64,000 nucleotides of DNA from Blastobasis lacticolella (taxonomy: Eukaryota > Arthropoda > Insecta > Lepidoptera > Blastobasidae): NCBI GenBank assembly GCA_905147135.1, contig LR990042.1, forward strand, positions 12,391,545 through 12,455,544. Direction: 5' to 3'. A program made the translations under genes and the position numbers. How positions within the stretch are numbered: the stretch's first letter is position 1; every line of letters begins with the position of its first letter. Below the pieces are notes generated by a model. The model saw nothing but the letters and a program-made list of their open reading frames with translations. It did no database searches and was not told where the DNA came from. Positions 10,935 through 22,829 of the stretch are shown piece after piece.

Positions 10935-13900
10935 ATTCCTGCACTTGTATCTACATCGTTTGCGCAGAACGACAAGATGGCAAGGCAATGTAAATACATT
11001 CATTGTTATGTCTGTTTCGATTGCTATTGGCAGAACTAATTACTTAACTACGTCAATGTTGGTTGTTGACGGTAATGAACTTATGCATAAGGAAAAGAAA
11101 TTAAACTAGTCCGATTCAAATGAGTGACTTTTTAAGTAATTTAGAGAAGATATTTATTTATTTTATATATTTTACAACTTCTCAAAATTATGACTTTTAG
11201 AAATGACAACTTCTCTTGCCGTTACCCAGAATGACATCGAGTTTTGATACTATAAGTATTACCTTGTAAAGAGACTCAAAATAAACAGATTTAGGAGTCA
11301 GTAGAAAACTTAATGATTTGAATTTGAGTAATGGTATCTACAGAGTTGTAGGTAGGTAATATTGGCATTTAGTACAAAATCGTTAGTTTACTGTCGTGCC
11401 CATTCATAACAATTCATATTTATATTCCAAACGAAGACATGTACTGTTGTTACATTATTACTTTTTATTAGTTGGAAAGAAATAAAGATTCTTTTATACC
11501 AGACATAAAATATTTTGTACTTCGTCTGACTGTTCCTTTGTTTGGGTGGATTTTTGAACCGTTTTAACACGTTCACTGTGCATGGCCTATCGATGGGGCA
11601 TTTTGAGTTACTCATCACATGTGGATGTCCCATCAATGGGTCATGAGCCCCTTACAAGTTTAAAGGCTTGCAAACTTAAACACGTAAGTTTATCACTTTT
11701 ATCTGCTTACACGTGTGACCAACGACCTTAAAAAAAGATGACGTGAAAACCGGGTTGACTTTTAAATTAGGGTTGCCAGTAACTGACAATCACTAGTGGG
11801 AAAAAAAAAGCAGTATTGTTTTATATCAAGTATTAATTCTTAATGACAACTGGGGGCTTACCATGAGCTCTTATAGCATGACTTAACCCGAACTGTCCTG
11901 CTTAGAACAAGACAAACTTATGTGACACATATAGCGCAGTCTCATTATAATACAGGGCAGTTCTGTTTAGGTCCTGCTATAAGGCAAAAAGATTTTTGGC
12001 ATCTCTCAGATACTCCATATCCGTTTTTTTTGCCTTTTTGGCTGCATTCTCTGCTGTACAGCCTTCTTCAACCAAAACTTTGCAGCAGCCAGTGCAACGT
12101 TTCCGAAGATTCTTTTTGGGTCACGGCTTGGGATTTTAGTGGAAGAATGGCTTAATCCTTGGATTATGAATTGATTTTTTTAAAATCCCTGCATGTCATA
12201 TATTTGGAGCATGGCGGCAAGACCGAATACGTGCATGCCACGAGAATTAATGAAAGTAGGGTATAAAAATAAAATACCACGAATTATGTCATACAATGTT
12301 TATACGTAACGCAACACATCATCCTCAATTTGCGTAAGCATGTAAGGGGTTCTCATCATAAATTTAGCTACACAGTGAACGTGCTAACCCTCAACTGGTA
12401 CACGTGGGTCGAAACCGACCCAGCAATAGCATGGACATGACAATAATGAAAACAAAAACATTCAGTCTGTTTATCTGTTTGTACACGCTAATCCTCGGAG
12501 CTACTGGACGGATTTGAATGAAACTGAGCCAAGGCAACATAGGGTTCTTGCAAACTAAAACACCTGATGTAGAACTATGATAGACCAGCTAAACTATAAG
12601 AAATATGAAAATGGCGGTGATTGGATGATGGGGTTTTCACAGTTTAGTAGTTTGGGGTTGAACTTATAGTCTAGGCCATTTTTATCTAGTTCGGTTGGGT
12701 AGAACCAGAGATATAGTTTGACCTCTGCGTAGTAATATATTAGGAATATAATTTAAAATGATAGCTGGGAAAAGATAATTGCCCTAAAAACGATTATTAC
12801 GCGAACGAAGTCACAGGCAAAAACTAGTTATAAATAAACGTGCTTATATTGTATTTTCGAAAATTTTGATTTGTAAAATAACGTGGCTTTCTAAACGTAG
12901 TTCATGAACACGCTATGAATAATGTTGAAACCAAGTTATATTTATATAATGCTTTAGTCGTGTTTGACAAATAAGTATAACAAATAATTGTCTTGTAACA
13001 CCGCTTAGTAGATACTAAAGACTGGAGTGAAGCTCCTTACAAGGACAGACTCGAGCTCACAATTGACCCCAGCACTAATCATGAACTCAAGTCTAAGCGG
13101 GAACTCGAGCAGTGGATTATCTGTCATAATGAGTCGAGTCCTAAAATATAGACGCCCGGACTCGAATTTTTTACAACACTGCCTTTTTCCCACGTATCTC
13201 TAGCGCTGACGCAGCACCTCACGAAACCAGAACAGACGTACCTCTACCTCTATAATCTCTATCTCTGCCACGGCAAACATCACTTTTCATGTTTTAATTA
13301 TTGTGTTTTTCAGAGACGACAATTTATTTACCTGAATAATAAAAAAATATTTCGCGTAATGCTTAAACAGCTGGAGTCTTGAATAAATTATTTATCTTTT
13401 TTGTTGACATATTATTCGTATGTCGTTTACCTATAATATAGGTACATATTTATGTTGGGCATTTTACAGAATGTTTTGTCACTTCAGTTGCCAATTTTTT
13501 TAGTCTTTTCACGCTTCGGTATAACTCTGCTGATAATACCTTTTTTTAATCTAAAATTATTGATAGCTCACCTGTGTGTTTAAAATGAAAGAGCTACAGG
13601 GGCTTATGAAATACTAATACTAAACCCAGAATCTGATACTAAAGTTAAATTTAAACTCTGAAACATCGAGTGGAGTTTGTAATTTCAGACTCCTGGACTC
13701 GAATTACAACACGAGAAATAGGTGCTTAAACGTGGTATCAGGAAAGAGTTCGAGCAAAGGTCCAGGAAGAGATAGATTGGCATCGTTCAGTCGGATGCGA
13801 GAACCAATGGATTACGACGTGAGAATGCTTAAGATCGAGCAATGCGGAAGAGGTAGAGTATGACAGAATGGTAGAAGCTGGTATTGACCACGAGGATAAT

Positions 13901-14722
13901 AATAATTTGTTATTTGAAAAACAACAGTATCTTGCACAATATTATGTGCAATTAGGTATAACTACAGTAGGCCAATGTCATGTTTCCAAATGTCACACCA
14001 TTCTAAATAAGTTAATGCTACGAGCAAAGAATACAATAAACATGGATAAGTTGGATAACGTGAAAACTTCTAGGTCGGTACAATTAGCCAGTTGTTGACC
14101 ATTCTACATTTGACCGCACTGCAATTAAATTAGTCAAAGTCATGTTCGATTGAAGCATTATTACGATCTCTTGCATCCCTGTAAAAGGAGCTGTTTCGAA
14201 TGTAATAATGTCAGGTTTGACGCTGATGGCTCGCCAATAGGACGGTACGATCTCATTAACCTCGAAGGAACAGTTAGGAAGATACAACTTAGTAAATCAG
14301 GGCCGTTGAAATTATTATTTAAGATATTCAAAATAAAAGCCATGTCCGAGATTTCACGACGTTTCTACAGGGACACTAATGGTGACGTTTACAAAGAGGA
14401 ATGTAATTTAAAGAGCTAATAGGTGCAACGCAATTTTAAATACATATTTGATCAATTTCATTTGCGCTCGCTGAAGTCATTGGATATATAGTTTGGCAAG
14501 AAAATCCTTAAAAGAATGTTTTCAGGACTACTGCTCTCGCCTAAATTGGCCACACTAAATCTGTGAAACTCAAATATTCTATACCTATGTCATCTAGACA
14601 TTGTCGTTGTTTTGTAGTTGTTATGTTTAACTTTTTATGTGTATATTTCTAGATATTTACTGTATCGAACATTTATTTTCGCAATGAATGCAAAAACGTG
14701 TAATGTTAGATGTTTTTCTTAC
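10935..14722. other. Region between genes A and B
   Basis: 3.8 kb, mostly AT-rich with no supported exon. A decayed LINE/SINE tail lies at about 12470-12830. The final exon of gene B may be hidden here, but none was recognised. Confidence 0.5.
12470..12830 (+). repeat. Decayed LINE/SINE tail remnant
   Basis: Contains gagctactggacggatttgaa and, near the end, ttacgcgaacgaagtcacaggc. Both are recognisable pieces of the 3' sequence found on many lepidopteran RTE elements and SINEs. Confidence 0.5.
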
Positions 14723-14920
14723 CACCGCATTCGTGTTCAGGCACACAGGTCCCATTTTGGGCCCTTAAATAGTTTTCCTTGCAAATGCATCCTTCTTTAC
14801 AATATTTTATGTCGGTGATTTCTGGACATGGTATTGGTTGATATCTCTCAGTACAATCAAGGGCTCGGCATACGCCCTGAATGCATGGCACATATTCTTC
14901 GTTGACACCACATGGAACTT
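14723..14920 (-). CDS. Gene B exon 2: TIL domain
   Basis: 198 nt, 66 codons, acceptor gttgtag and donor G|gtaaga, phase 1-1. Ten cysteines with CGVNEEYVPC, GVC, LDC, IPC, KYC, EGCIC, TCVPEHEC. It differs from gene A exon 3 at only a handful of residues. Confidence 0.86.
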
Positions 14921-16742
14921 CTACAACAATTCAAATTCAAATTTGAAGACTTAAGGAAAAATTATTGAACAAATAAAATTGGAATGTAATTATCAAGCTT
15001 TGGGTCAGTTTGAAAACCGGAGTGTCCGTCGGTGGCCTAGCGGTTGAGGTACCTGACTGGTAAGTGCGTGCTACGTGCAGCCATGTACCAATGACTCTTT
15101 CCTGAGTTATGTAGGTTAGTTAAATCTAACCGATGCTCTTACGGTGAGGGAAAACATCGTGATGCAACCAGCATATTCAGGTGACTGAATGTGTAACCAT
15201 GATCCAATGTGGTTAGGTTCCCCTAATAGCAGGGTCACGGATGTCATATGGCAGTCGCTCCACAGTAATTATTTGATCTGCCAAATCCTGGATAATGGTC
15301 AAGGGGGATCCCGGCTCTCGAGCGCGAGAGCACAAACGGGACATTAACGCCGAGATGACGCACGCACGCACGCACACACGCACGCCCAACAATGAATGAA
15401 TGTACTATTATTGGCTGAAGATATGATTATGAATGGACTGTAATGTGAATGGCAAGACTAGTTAGTTTGAACTTCATCCACATTGGTGGAAGGGTTTGCC
15501 TTGATTGGCAGACGGGTAAGTAATAGCATTGTTGGTCTACAGATTCAAGCTTGTCTGCTTCTGTGACATATTATAATTTCGGCTTCCGTGAGATTAGGAA
15601 AAAGTTACTGGTTATAAGTATAAGTTGTTGGTGCTATATTAAGCTTAAGTATCGATTATCATATGACCAATTTTACATTTTATACCTATATCAAATTCTG
15701 TCCATCAACTGCACCTTTAATATAGTAGGGATGCCAAACATTTTAAAGAAGAATATTGTAGACTCCTATAAACAGTAAAAAATATGGTATCCTTTGTTAT
15801 AGACAGGTTTTCTAAGTCAGTCAACAACAAGTGAAGCAATATTAAGCTGGGTCGAAGACATGTTAACGATTTTGTTGTCGGCGGGTTAGTCCGCAGCTTC
15901 ACCTAATTGCAAGTCGGAGACGTTTTCATAGTTATAACAATACAAATTTAATGTTACCGTGTATCTGAGTGCATTCTTTCGCATGTTGACACCACCTACA
16001 ATAAACGCTGTTAGTGGTGTCATCAAGCTTGTGGGAAAATTACATACCTACTACATTTGGCTACTATATATTTTTCCAACAACCCTAAATATCGTAGGAT
16101 ACTATATATATAGTAGATTTGGCAACCTTAGCCGGTAAATGTGATACTGAATTGTTTGTCTCTATTAAGCCACCTGTGTAACTTAGTTATTACTTACCTT
16201 TTGGTTGCCATGTAGATAGAGTATAATTCGGAACATCGCAGTTATTATGACCCAAACCTTAACGCGCGGCGGCTGTTACTGTTGATCTGGTTAATTTGCC
16301 GCAAATTACCTACATGTACAGCATATATTTTGCGACAAATTAGATAGCGTTCTTTTTCTGCCACAAGTTAATGGCTTTTTAATTGCGTTTTCTAATCTAT
16401 ATACCGTTTCTGGCTGGCACTCTATACACTTTCGATTTTCTATTGTTTTTAAAGGTCTTTATTAGAACATCGCGTTTCACATATGACACATTGTCGATAA
16501 TTTCAAATTGTAGCATAAAAATACAATAAACATGGATGAGTTTTCTTTAATTTGATTCCACAAAATTAAGGATTATAAAATAATTTCTTAGTGTTGTACA
16601 TAAAGCGTGCCTTATTTGGCGCCAGGACCTTAGTTTGAAATCAAATTAAAATGTTTGTAGGTAAGGATAATGTCTCACCTGTGGCAGATGATATTAGAAA
16701 AACATATGGCATAAGCGCCACACACAAGTATAACACAGACAT
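14723..16742 (-). CDS. Gene B: short secreted TIL gene (partial)
   Basis: A signal exon (16742-16679) and one TIL exon (14920-14723), both phase 1 and joining in frame with GAA (Glu). No further exon or stop was found downstream, so the gene is either very short with a small terminal exon I missed, or a decayed duplicate. The TIL exon is nearly a copy of gene A exon 3, including flanking intron sequence, whereas the promoter and signal exon are more diverged. If expressed, it would make a secreted single-domain TIL protein, plausibly a serine protease inhibitor. Confidence 0.7.
15022..15388 (+). mobile_element. SINE-A copy (tRNA-derived), with (ACGC)n tail
   Basis: Starts with a tRNA-like head (ggtggcctagcggttgagg resembling an A box) followed by the family body: catgtaccaatgactc, gatgctcttacggtgaggg, aaaacatcgtgatg, ggcagtcgctcc, gggacattaacgcc. 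It ends in an ACGC microsatellite (15357-15388) and lies in intron 1 of gene B. The B box is decayed here but intact in the copy at 24839-25100. Confidence 0.8.
15389..16678. other. Remainder of gene B intron 1
   Basis: AT-rich, without recognised exons or complete elements. A TA-rich imperfect palindrome lies near 16050-16130. Confidence 0.45.
16679..16742 (-). CDS. Gene B exon 1: signal peptide
   Basis: The ATG at 16742 begins MSVLYLCVALMP, the leader ends SSAT, and the donor is G|gtgaga. It is 64 nt, matching the exon length and phase of genes A and C. Confidence 0.82.
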
Positions 16743-16783
16743 GAGGCTAGCAGCGACTGGTTCTTTATCAAGGACATTACCTG

Positions 16784-16791
16784 TTTATATA
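16784..16791 (-). promoter_or_regulatory. TATA box of gene B
   Basis: TATATAAA on the minus strand, about 42 bases upstream of the ATG, the same spacing as in gene A. The leader between them shares the TTGATAAA(G/A)AACCAG region with gene A. Confidence 0.65.
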
Positions 16792-16799
16792 GAATCATG

Positions 16800-17600
16800 C
16801 ATTTTTTTACGTCAGCACGCTAAAGACAAATAAGAGGGCCAAAACCTTAGGAACTGTTGACGTACCTAGTCATTGGCCGATATAATCAGATAGTCTTGAG
16901 ATGGTTTTAATTATAGGTACTAACGCGTAACGTCATTAAAAGGAAAATAAATCTTTCGATGACACATATCACTTGCAAGAAAGTATTTGTCGTAAAAATA
17001 TGATATAAGTATAAATAAATATTCTCATTAGACAAAGCTGCTGTGATTTAATTATATCTAACTAAATAACTTCGGTAGCCAAGAACCATTATAATCATCA
17101 GTAACGTTTAAACCTTGACGCGAAGAGGTGTGTCATTATTTGAGCAACACTTCATTTGGAAGTAGTTACTCAGTTGTGATACTACATACATATTGCTTTT
17201 CTCTCTTGTCACTACTCCTATATATTACAAGTAATTATATATTGATCAATTTGTTGGAGCGAAGATAATCTGATAGCTTTCAACACAACCAAAACACAGG
17301 CGTGTTTGTTTTCAACCAAACGGAATCCATACCATCTAGCACAGACTTTCCGGAACATATCTGTGGAAATTACCGACAACTTACAGCACCTTGGTGATGA
17401 GCTATCTACCTACCAATCTTAACTTCGGTTAGTACATCGAATCCAAAGCAAAGACTGAAGCCAAAAAAATGGTTTCCTCTCCAAGGTCAGGCGGTACTTC
17501 ACTTAGCAGTTGCTTAAGTTATATCAAGCACAAATCTGATCTTGCGTGGAGTACTGCTGCCACCTCTGGGATGATCAGCCAAATACCAACTGGCCGCCTT
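16800..17600. other. Region upstream of gene B
   Basis: No exon, RNA or transposon protein recognised. It may hold gene B regulatory sequence. Confidence 0.4.
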
Positions 17601-17689
17601 GGCTTCGGTGGGGAAACGTGTAAAGATTATAATTTGTGATCCGCAATTTATTTATGCTAAGCTGCAAACCTCGAACGTCGACGTAGGTT

Positions 17690-18045
17690 TGTGCGCTGTC
17701 GCTCTTCTTTAGGTCGCATTCCGGAGAGTGTGCGAAGCAGTTGCATGATCTAATGAGTTCATGCGACTGCTTCACGGCGGAATGCCGCCGGCCCCTTTCT
17801 GCCATCGGGAGACGCGATACGGGCGAATGCTTCATCCTTATGTCGTGGATCTTCCAGCCATCCATAGATATTTATAATGTATGGAATACGTTGCCTGCGA
17901 GTGTATTCCTTTATTATTGTAATCTGAACGCTTTTGAACGCGTTGGTTTAAAAAAGCCAATAGGCTGTATCTGTATAAGCATGCACAATTTTCGGCAGTA
18001 TCGTCACTTACAACCAGGTCAAATGCCTGGCTATTCTTTGAATAT
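17690..18045 (+). pseudogene. Dispersed LINE C-terminal repeat, copy 1
   Basis: Plus-strand reading gives RPLSAIGRRDTGE, then LMSWIFQ, NVWNTLPASVF and LNAFERV, the pattern of a LINE ORF2 end (W-N-x-L-P-A-S-V-F). A second copy is at 53060-53395. A piece of the same family (tgtcgtggatcttccag) is at 41690-41745. Confidence 0.6.
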
Positions 18046-18249
18046 TGGACTCTAGTTTGCCTACATAAGTATTTTGTACCTATTCTCTGTACTTAAATTT
18101 AGGTTAACTTCTGGCCTGACAGAATATACAACCCACCCTGAGCTCTCTCCCCCTCCCCCTTGTTCGTATTTCTTATATCTGAGGGTCGTGACCTCTCTTC
18201 CCAGTAATCCTGTCACGGACAAAGGCACGCCATCTTCCCTTGTCCTCAG

Positions 18250-21235
18250 CACAGTGCAGAGCCTCGTGGAATGTAGTATGTAATGTGGTGCGGATCTGAT
18301 CGGACCAACGCATTGGGTTACGACCTCTAGGTCTTTTACTATCTACCTTCCAGTTATCATCAGTCTTTCGAGATTCTCCCCGTCCTTTCTGGCAATATGA
18401 TCGAAATTTTCCAGCACTCTTCTAAGGCAGATGGTGGAAAGCCTATCCTTTACGTTTAGCTGCTTTACAATAGACGCGTTGGTCCGATGTGCAGTCCATG
18501 GAATTTGCAGCATCCTTCTCCAGCACCACATTTCCAAGTTCTATGGAGCTGAGACATGGCGTTCTTGAAAATTATTATACGTCTTCAAACTTTCACCTCG
18601 CAGGAACCATTGTTGCTGATGTTAGAGCCGAGATAAATAAAATTGTCCACTGTCTAGAGATTGAGGGCGCCAGTGAGACTGAGCTTATTCGTTCGGTCCA
18701 TTACCATCACTTTGGTTTTGGACTTATTAATAGAGAGGCCCTGGCTGTTACTGATCACCTCCATTCTCTCCAGAAGGGCTTTCATTTCGGCTTAATTTGC
18801 CGCAAGAAGCGTCGTGTCATCGGCATACTGGAGATTTATAATTTATTCCACCATATAATTTGTTCCACCGATGCACACACCACTACTTCAATTATCGCAG
18901 GTGTGTCTAATGATATATGCGTTAAATAAAATCAGAGACAAAATGCAGCCCTGACGACCTTTGCCAAAGTGGAAAGGCTGGAAAATTATATTGTCTACTC
19001 TAACCATCCCCTGACTGTTGTAGTAAAGTAATTTATGCAGCGTAGTCAGATGTTCGGGGACGCCTAGCTCATCCAACACCCTCCAAAGGGACTCATAGTT
19101 GATACAGTCGAAAACCTTGCACCGAAACACATCAACAAAACACATGACCATCGGCACATTGTATTCATAGGCTTTCTCAACTAGTTGTCTAACATTTAAT
19201 ATTTGCTTACGCGTAAAAGTAAAAGGGAGGGGCTTTTACAAACCTCGCCTGTTCCTGCGGAATTTCCTACTCTAGAAAATGTCGAATGCGATTGTTTATT
19301 ATATATGACAGGATTTTGCTCGCAATAGATATAAGGGCTAGGGTGCGGTTGTTTTCGCACTGCTTAGTGGACCCCTTCTTATATAGTGGAAGAATTATAG
19401 ACTTATTCCAGTCGTCAGGCCATTCACCACTAAGCCACATCTTGTTGCAGATATTATGCAATACGTCAATACCACAGTCTCCAAGGGATTTCCAAATCTC
19501 TGCGGTTATCGAGTCGAAGCCAGGAGCTTTCCTATTCTTTAGAGAGTCCAGAGCCGCTGTAACCTCGGTCCGCGAAGAATGATCGGTTTAAGTTCTATAT
19601 AAGAGAAATCGGGAGGACCGTCACAAACGCCCCGAAGACCAGGGCCCCTGAAAAGCTCTTCACAATATGTTCGCCACCTCTCCGCGATATCGTCCAGTTT
19701 ATGTGAGGGTTGGTCGTTAGCATCCTCGACTACGCAGAATTTGGGTTTGAACTTTCTTGACAGAAGACGGACTTATTTAAAAAGATCAGCTGTCTGATAC
19801 TTCAAGGCGTGGTATTCTATATCAGGGCAGATTCCCTCAATGAAGGTGTTCTAGTCTTCTCTGCAGGTTTTTTTTATGGACTTGCACAGACTAACATAAT
19901 CCTTCATCACCTCCGAGTTTTGCAGTCCCTTAATCTTTATTTCCTTCCTAGACTGTATGAGAGCCCAAGTACGATCTGAAATCCAGACATATTTTCTTTG
20001 GTTCTGGTGTTTTTGTTTTATGTATCTCGCTTAAAATAGCATTATCCACACCCTTCAAGTGATTCCAGCAAGTATCCGCAGATGATAGCTCGGTTGGGGG
20101 TGTGTCCTGTAGCTTTCTTTCGACTTCACGTTAGAAAAATATATTACTCAGTCAAATTCAACTGCCTGGGGTTGTTTGAAATTCGCTTATTAGGTGTTTT
20201 TAGACGAAACACAAAACTGGCTATAAGTAGATTGTGGTCCGAACCACATTCAGCGCCATGGAAGGTCCTCACGATGCGAAAGGATATCTCCAGCAAGAGT
20301 TGAGCAGAATATAGTTGATTTGATTTCTATATATGTTGCCAGGAGATTTCCATGTGTACAGGCGTCTAGGATGGTGCTGCAAACAAGTATTGGCTATATT
20401 CAGCTTTTTGCCTGTGCAAAACTTCAACAGTCTCTCCCCTCGCTCGTTCCTGATACCTAATCCGAACCTCCCCACCCCTCAGATGACTGTGCAGTGGTGG
20501 CATAAATTTAAACGATATTCAGAATTACTGGTTTGGTGTTTAGATTCAGCGAGATGATGCGGTCCAACACCGGGTTGTAGCCAAGAAAATAATTGTTCAT
20601 CCTGGGTGGTATCAGGATTCCAACTCCATGTGCGCTCGAATACTCCGACCACGAGAAATACATGTAGTTGCTGGAAGTTGTTCTAAAATGCCCATTTCCA
20701 CGTATGCGTCTCGCTCATTCCCAGAATATTGAGGCGGTGCTCTTCCATCTCCTTCTCGACTATACTGAGCTCACCTGGTTTCAGTGAGCCTCTTTCATTC
20801 CAGGTGCCAATACGATGATGTGCTCGTATAGATGTTTTATTGGAAGTGGATAGCCTACGGCTGATTATACCATATCCAACAGTAGGACCTTTGGGAGCCA
20901 ATTTCGCACTACCCGGCCCGGGTACCGGATAGCGCCGAATGTTAGCCGGATCGTCCAACGAATCGTATTTCTTATTTGCTGTACTCATGGTTTAAGAGGT
21001 TTTCTTGGGAACAAAATGAGCATGGTGGGTTTCCACGTCCTTCCGCCCTAGTATTTCAGAGGGGACTTAGTCCTCTCGGTCATCAGATACAGATTCATGT
21101 GCGCTGGGTGGCTATGGCCTTTCAGGATATATACCACCGCCTGAGACTCGATGTTGACTTTGTATGGTAGGACTATACCTCCTGATCAACACTCCTCCTT
21201 TTTCATCCGGGCTTGGGATCGGCAACGGCGGAGTA
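18250..21235 (-). mobile_element. Degenerate RTE-like LINE
   Basis: Minus-strand fragments in order cover nearly a whole element. The endonuclease start (20988-20683) has IGTWNERGSLKPGEL and ILGMSETH. Then come GRFGLGIRNERGERLL with PRRLYTW (20475-20269), the RT start WPDDWNKSIILPLYKKG (19461-19267), a damaged finger/palm region with GRQGCILS (19157-18888), and a C-terminus with WRRMLQIPWTAHRTNAS (18537-18343). Stops and frameshifts separate them and the catalytic segment is not cleanly readable. The 5' UTR appears to extend to about 21235 (gggcttgggatcggcaacgg). The clade is judged from motifs only. Confidence 0.8.
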
Positions 21236-21570
21236 ACGCCTGAGCTCTCTATCTGTTATTTTTATTTTATTATCTCATACAGTTTACGCATAGAGTTTGC
21301 GCCACTCCTGAATGGCGTAATACCTTATCCAGCTCTACGACCTTTTATTTTTTGTAGTTTCCCTGTTTATTACGTGAGCCTACGCCATTCTCTCATGACG
21401 TAATGTTTCACTCCTAGATATTAAGCTATATGAGAGATGGCACCGTTCGGTTCGGACGTGTCTAATATTTAATTAAGTAATCACTTTCGGAATCGTGACC
21501 TCGTTTTTTTTTATCGTACTTAGTAATAAAGTGCCAAACTAAATTATTTGTGACAATTTGTGAATATTTA

Positions 21571-21604
21571 AAGTTAAACTGTATTATTATACAGTTTAAC
21601 TTTT
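21571..21604. repeat. Hairpin before the ORF1 remnant
   Basis: aaagttaaactgta and its reverse complement tacagtttaacttt flank a short A/T loop, immediately upstream of the LINE ORF1. Confidence 0.6.
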
Positions 21605-21641
21605 ATTCAAAATAAAATTTCGTGCTATTTATTAAAACACA

Positions 21642-22817
21642 ATGGAACGTTTAATGAGGCGCAGCCCTCCTCGTCTCCGTCCTGTGCCCTGCACTCCACA
21701 ACGTGCCGTAGAGGAAACTGTTGAAGTTGTGTCAACGCCTGAGATACAACACTGGATGCAGTCGATTGAACAGTACCTGAACGAAGTTTGCGCTATATCA
21801 GCTGAAGGAAAGCTAAATACCGACCAGAAGCTGAGAATAAACAACTTGTGCAGAAAGATTGGTAGTAGGACCTCGCAAATGGCTGTACAGTACCAAGCTC
21901 TTAAGAAAAATGCAACTCAAGTGTATCTTAGTCTTGAAACTTTACAAGATAAACTCGACCTATCACAGCAACTTTAAGAGCTAAAGCACAGCATTGGGGA
22001 GTTCTCACATCCTACAGGTAGGGGCTTCCTTCGCTGATATGGTTAAAAAAAGGGAAAATGGCTTTATCAAGCCCACTAACGTGAGCGCTATTGCCATTTA
22101 TCCAGACAACAAACAGCAGTCAAGCGCGGAAACCAAATCCCTTGTCCAAAAACTCATACGTCCGGAAGAAATGAAACTACACGTGAGAGGTTTACGCAAG
22201 ACAAAGAATGGCGGGGTCATAATCAGCACTGACAACAATAGCGACGTTGAGAAGCTAAAACAGTCTATCCAGCTGACATCCTCTGGTCTCACTGTAGATG
22301 AACCCAACAAACGCAAGCCGAGAATTGTAGTTATCGGAGTACCCGTTTTGTTGCCAGAGCCCGAAGTCATCCAATGCATCTTTCATCAAAAGAGACCTTT
22401 TTAACATCCGTTAAGTTAAGCCATAAGTCGGGAAGAAAGGATGCTGAGACCTGCAATTACATAATAGAAGTACCTGCTCTTATACGTAAGGCGCTTATAA
22501 CTCAAGATAGAGTATTCGTGAACTGGTCTTCCTGCCCTGTCAGAGACTTCACTCTTGTCACCAGGTGCTATAAGTGTCAGTAGTATGGGCACGCAGCTAT
22601 GACTTGTCGTCAGACGGACAACACGTGCGGCCATTGCGGTGATCTAGGTCACTCACAAAACGAGTGCACAAAGAAGGCGGAGCCTCCAAAATGCGCAACA
22701 TGCTCGCGCTTCAAAAAGCCGAGCAACCATAATACGGGTGCCACTGAGTGTCCCGCTAAGCTAATGGCCGAGAAGAGATATATAAATACAATAGATAATG
22801 AGGGCGCCAAAAAATGA
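21642..22817 (+). pseudogene. LINE ORF1 (gag-like, zinc knuckle) without ORF2
   Basis: An R1/Jockey-type ORF1. The N-terminal half (21642-21977) has a helical stretch, then a stop (QL*EL). The frame resumes at 22040 with MVKKRENGF and an RNA-binding-like domain (LHVRGLRKTKNGGVII, RIVVIGVP). A frameshift follows near 22395. The C-terminus holds three zinc knuckles: CYKCQ*YGHAAMTC (broken by TAG), CGHCGDLGHSQNEC, and CATC...H...C. It ends with TAA at 22817. No endonuclease or reverse transcriptase follows, so this is a dead half-element. Confidence 0.8.
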
Positions 22818-22829
22818 TAAACATTGATA

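Noticed and set aside
13868..14419. Short plus-strand open frames of 76 and 89 codons
   Set aside because: No recognisable domain, splice context or repeat match; they look like chance open frames.
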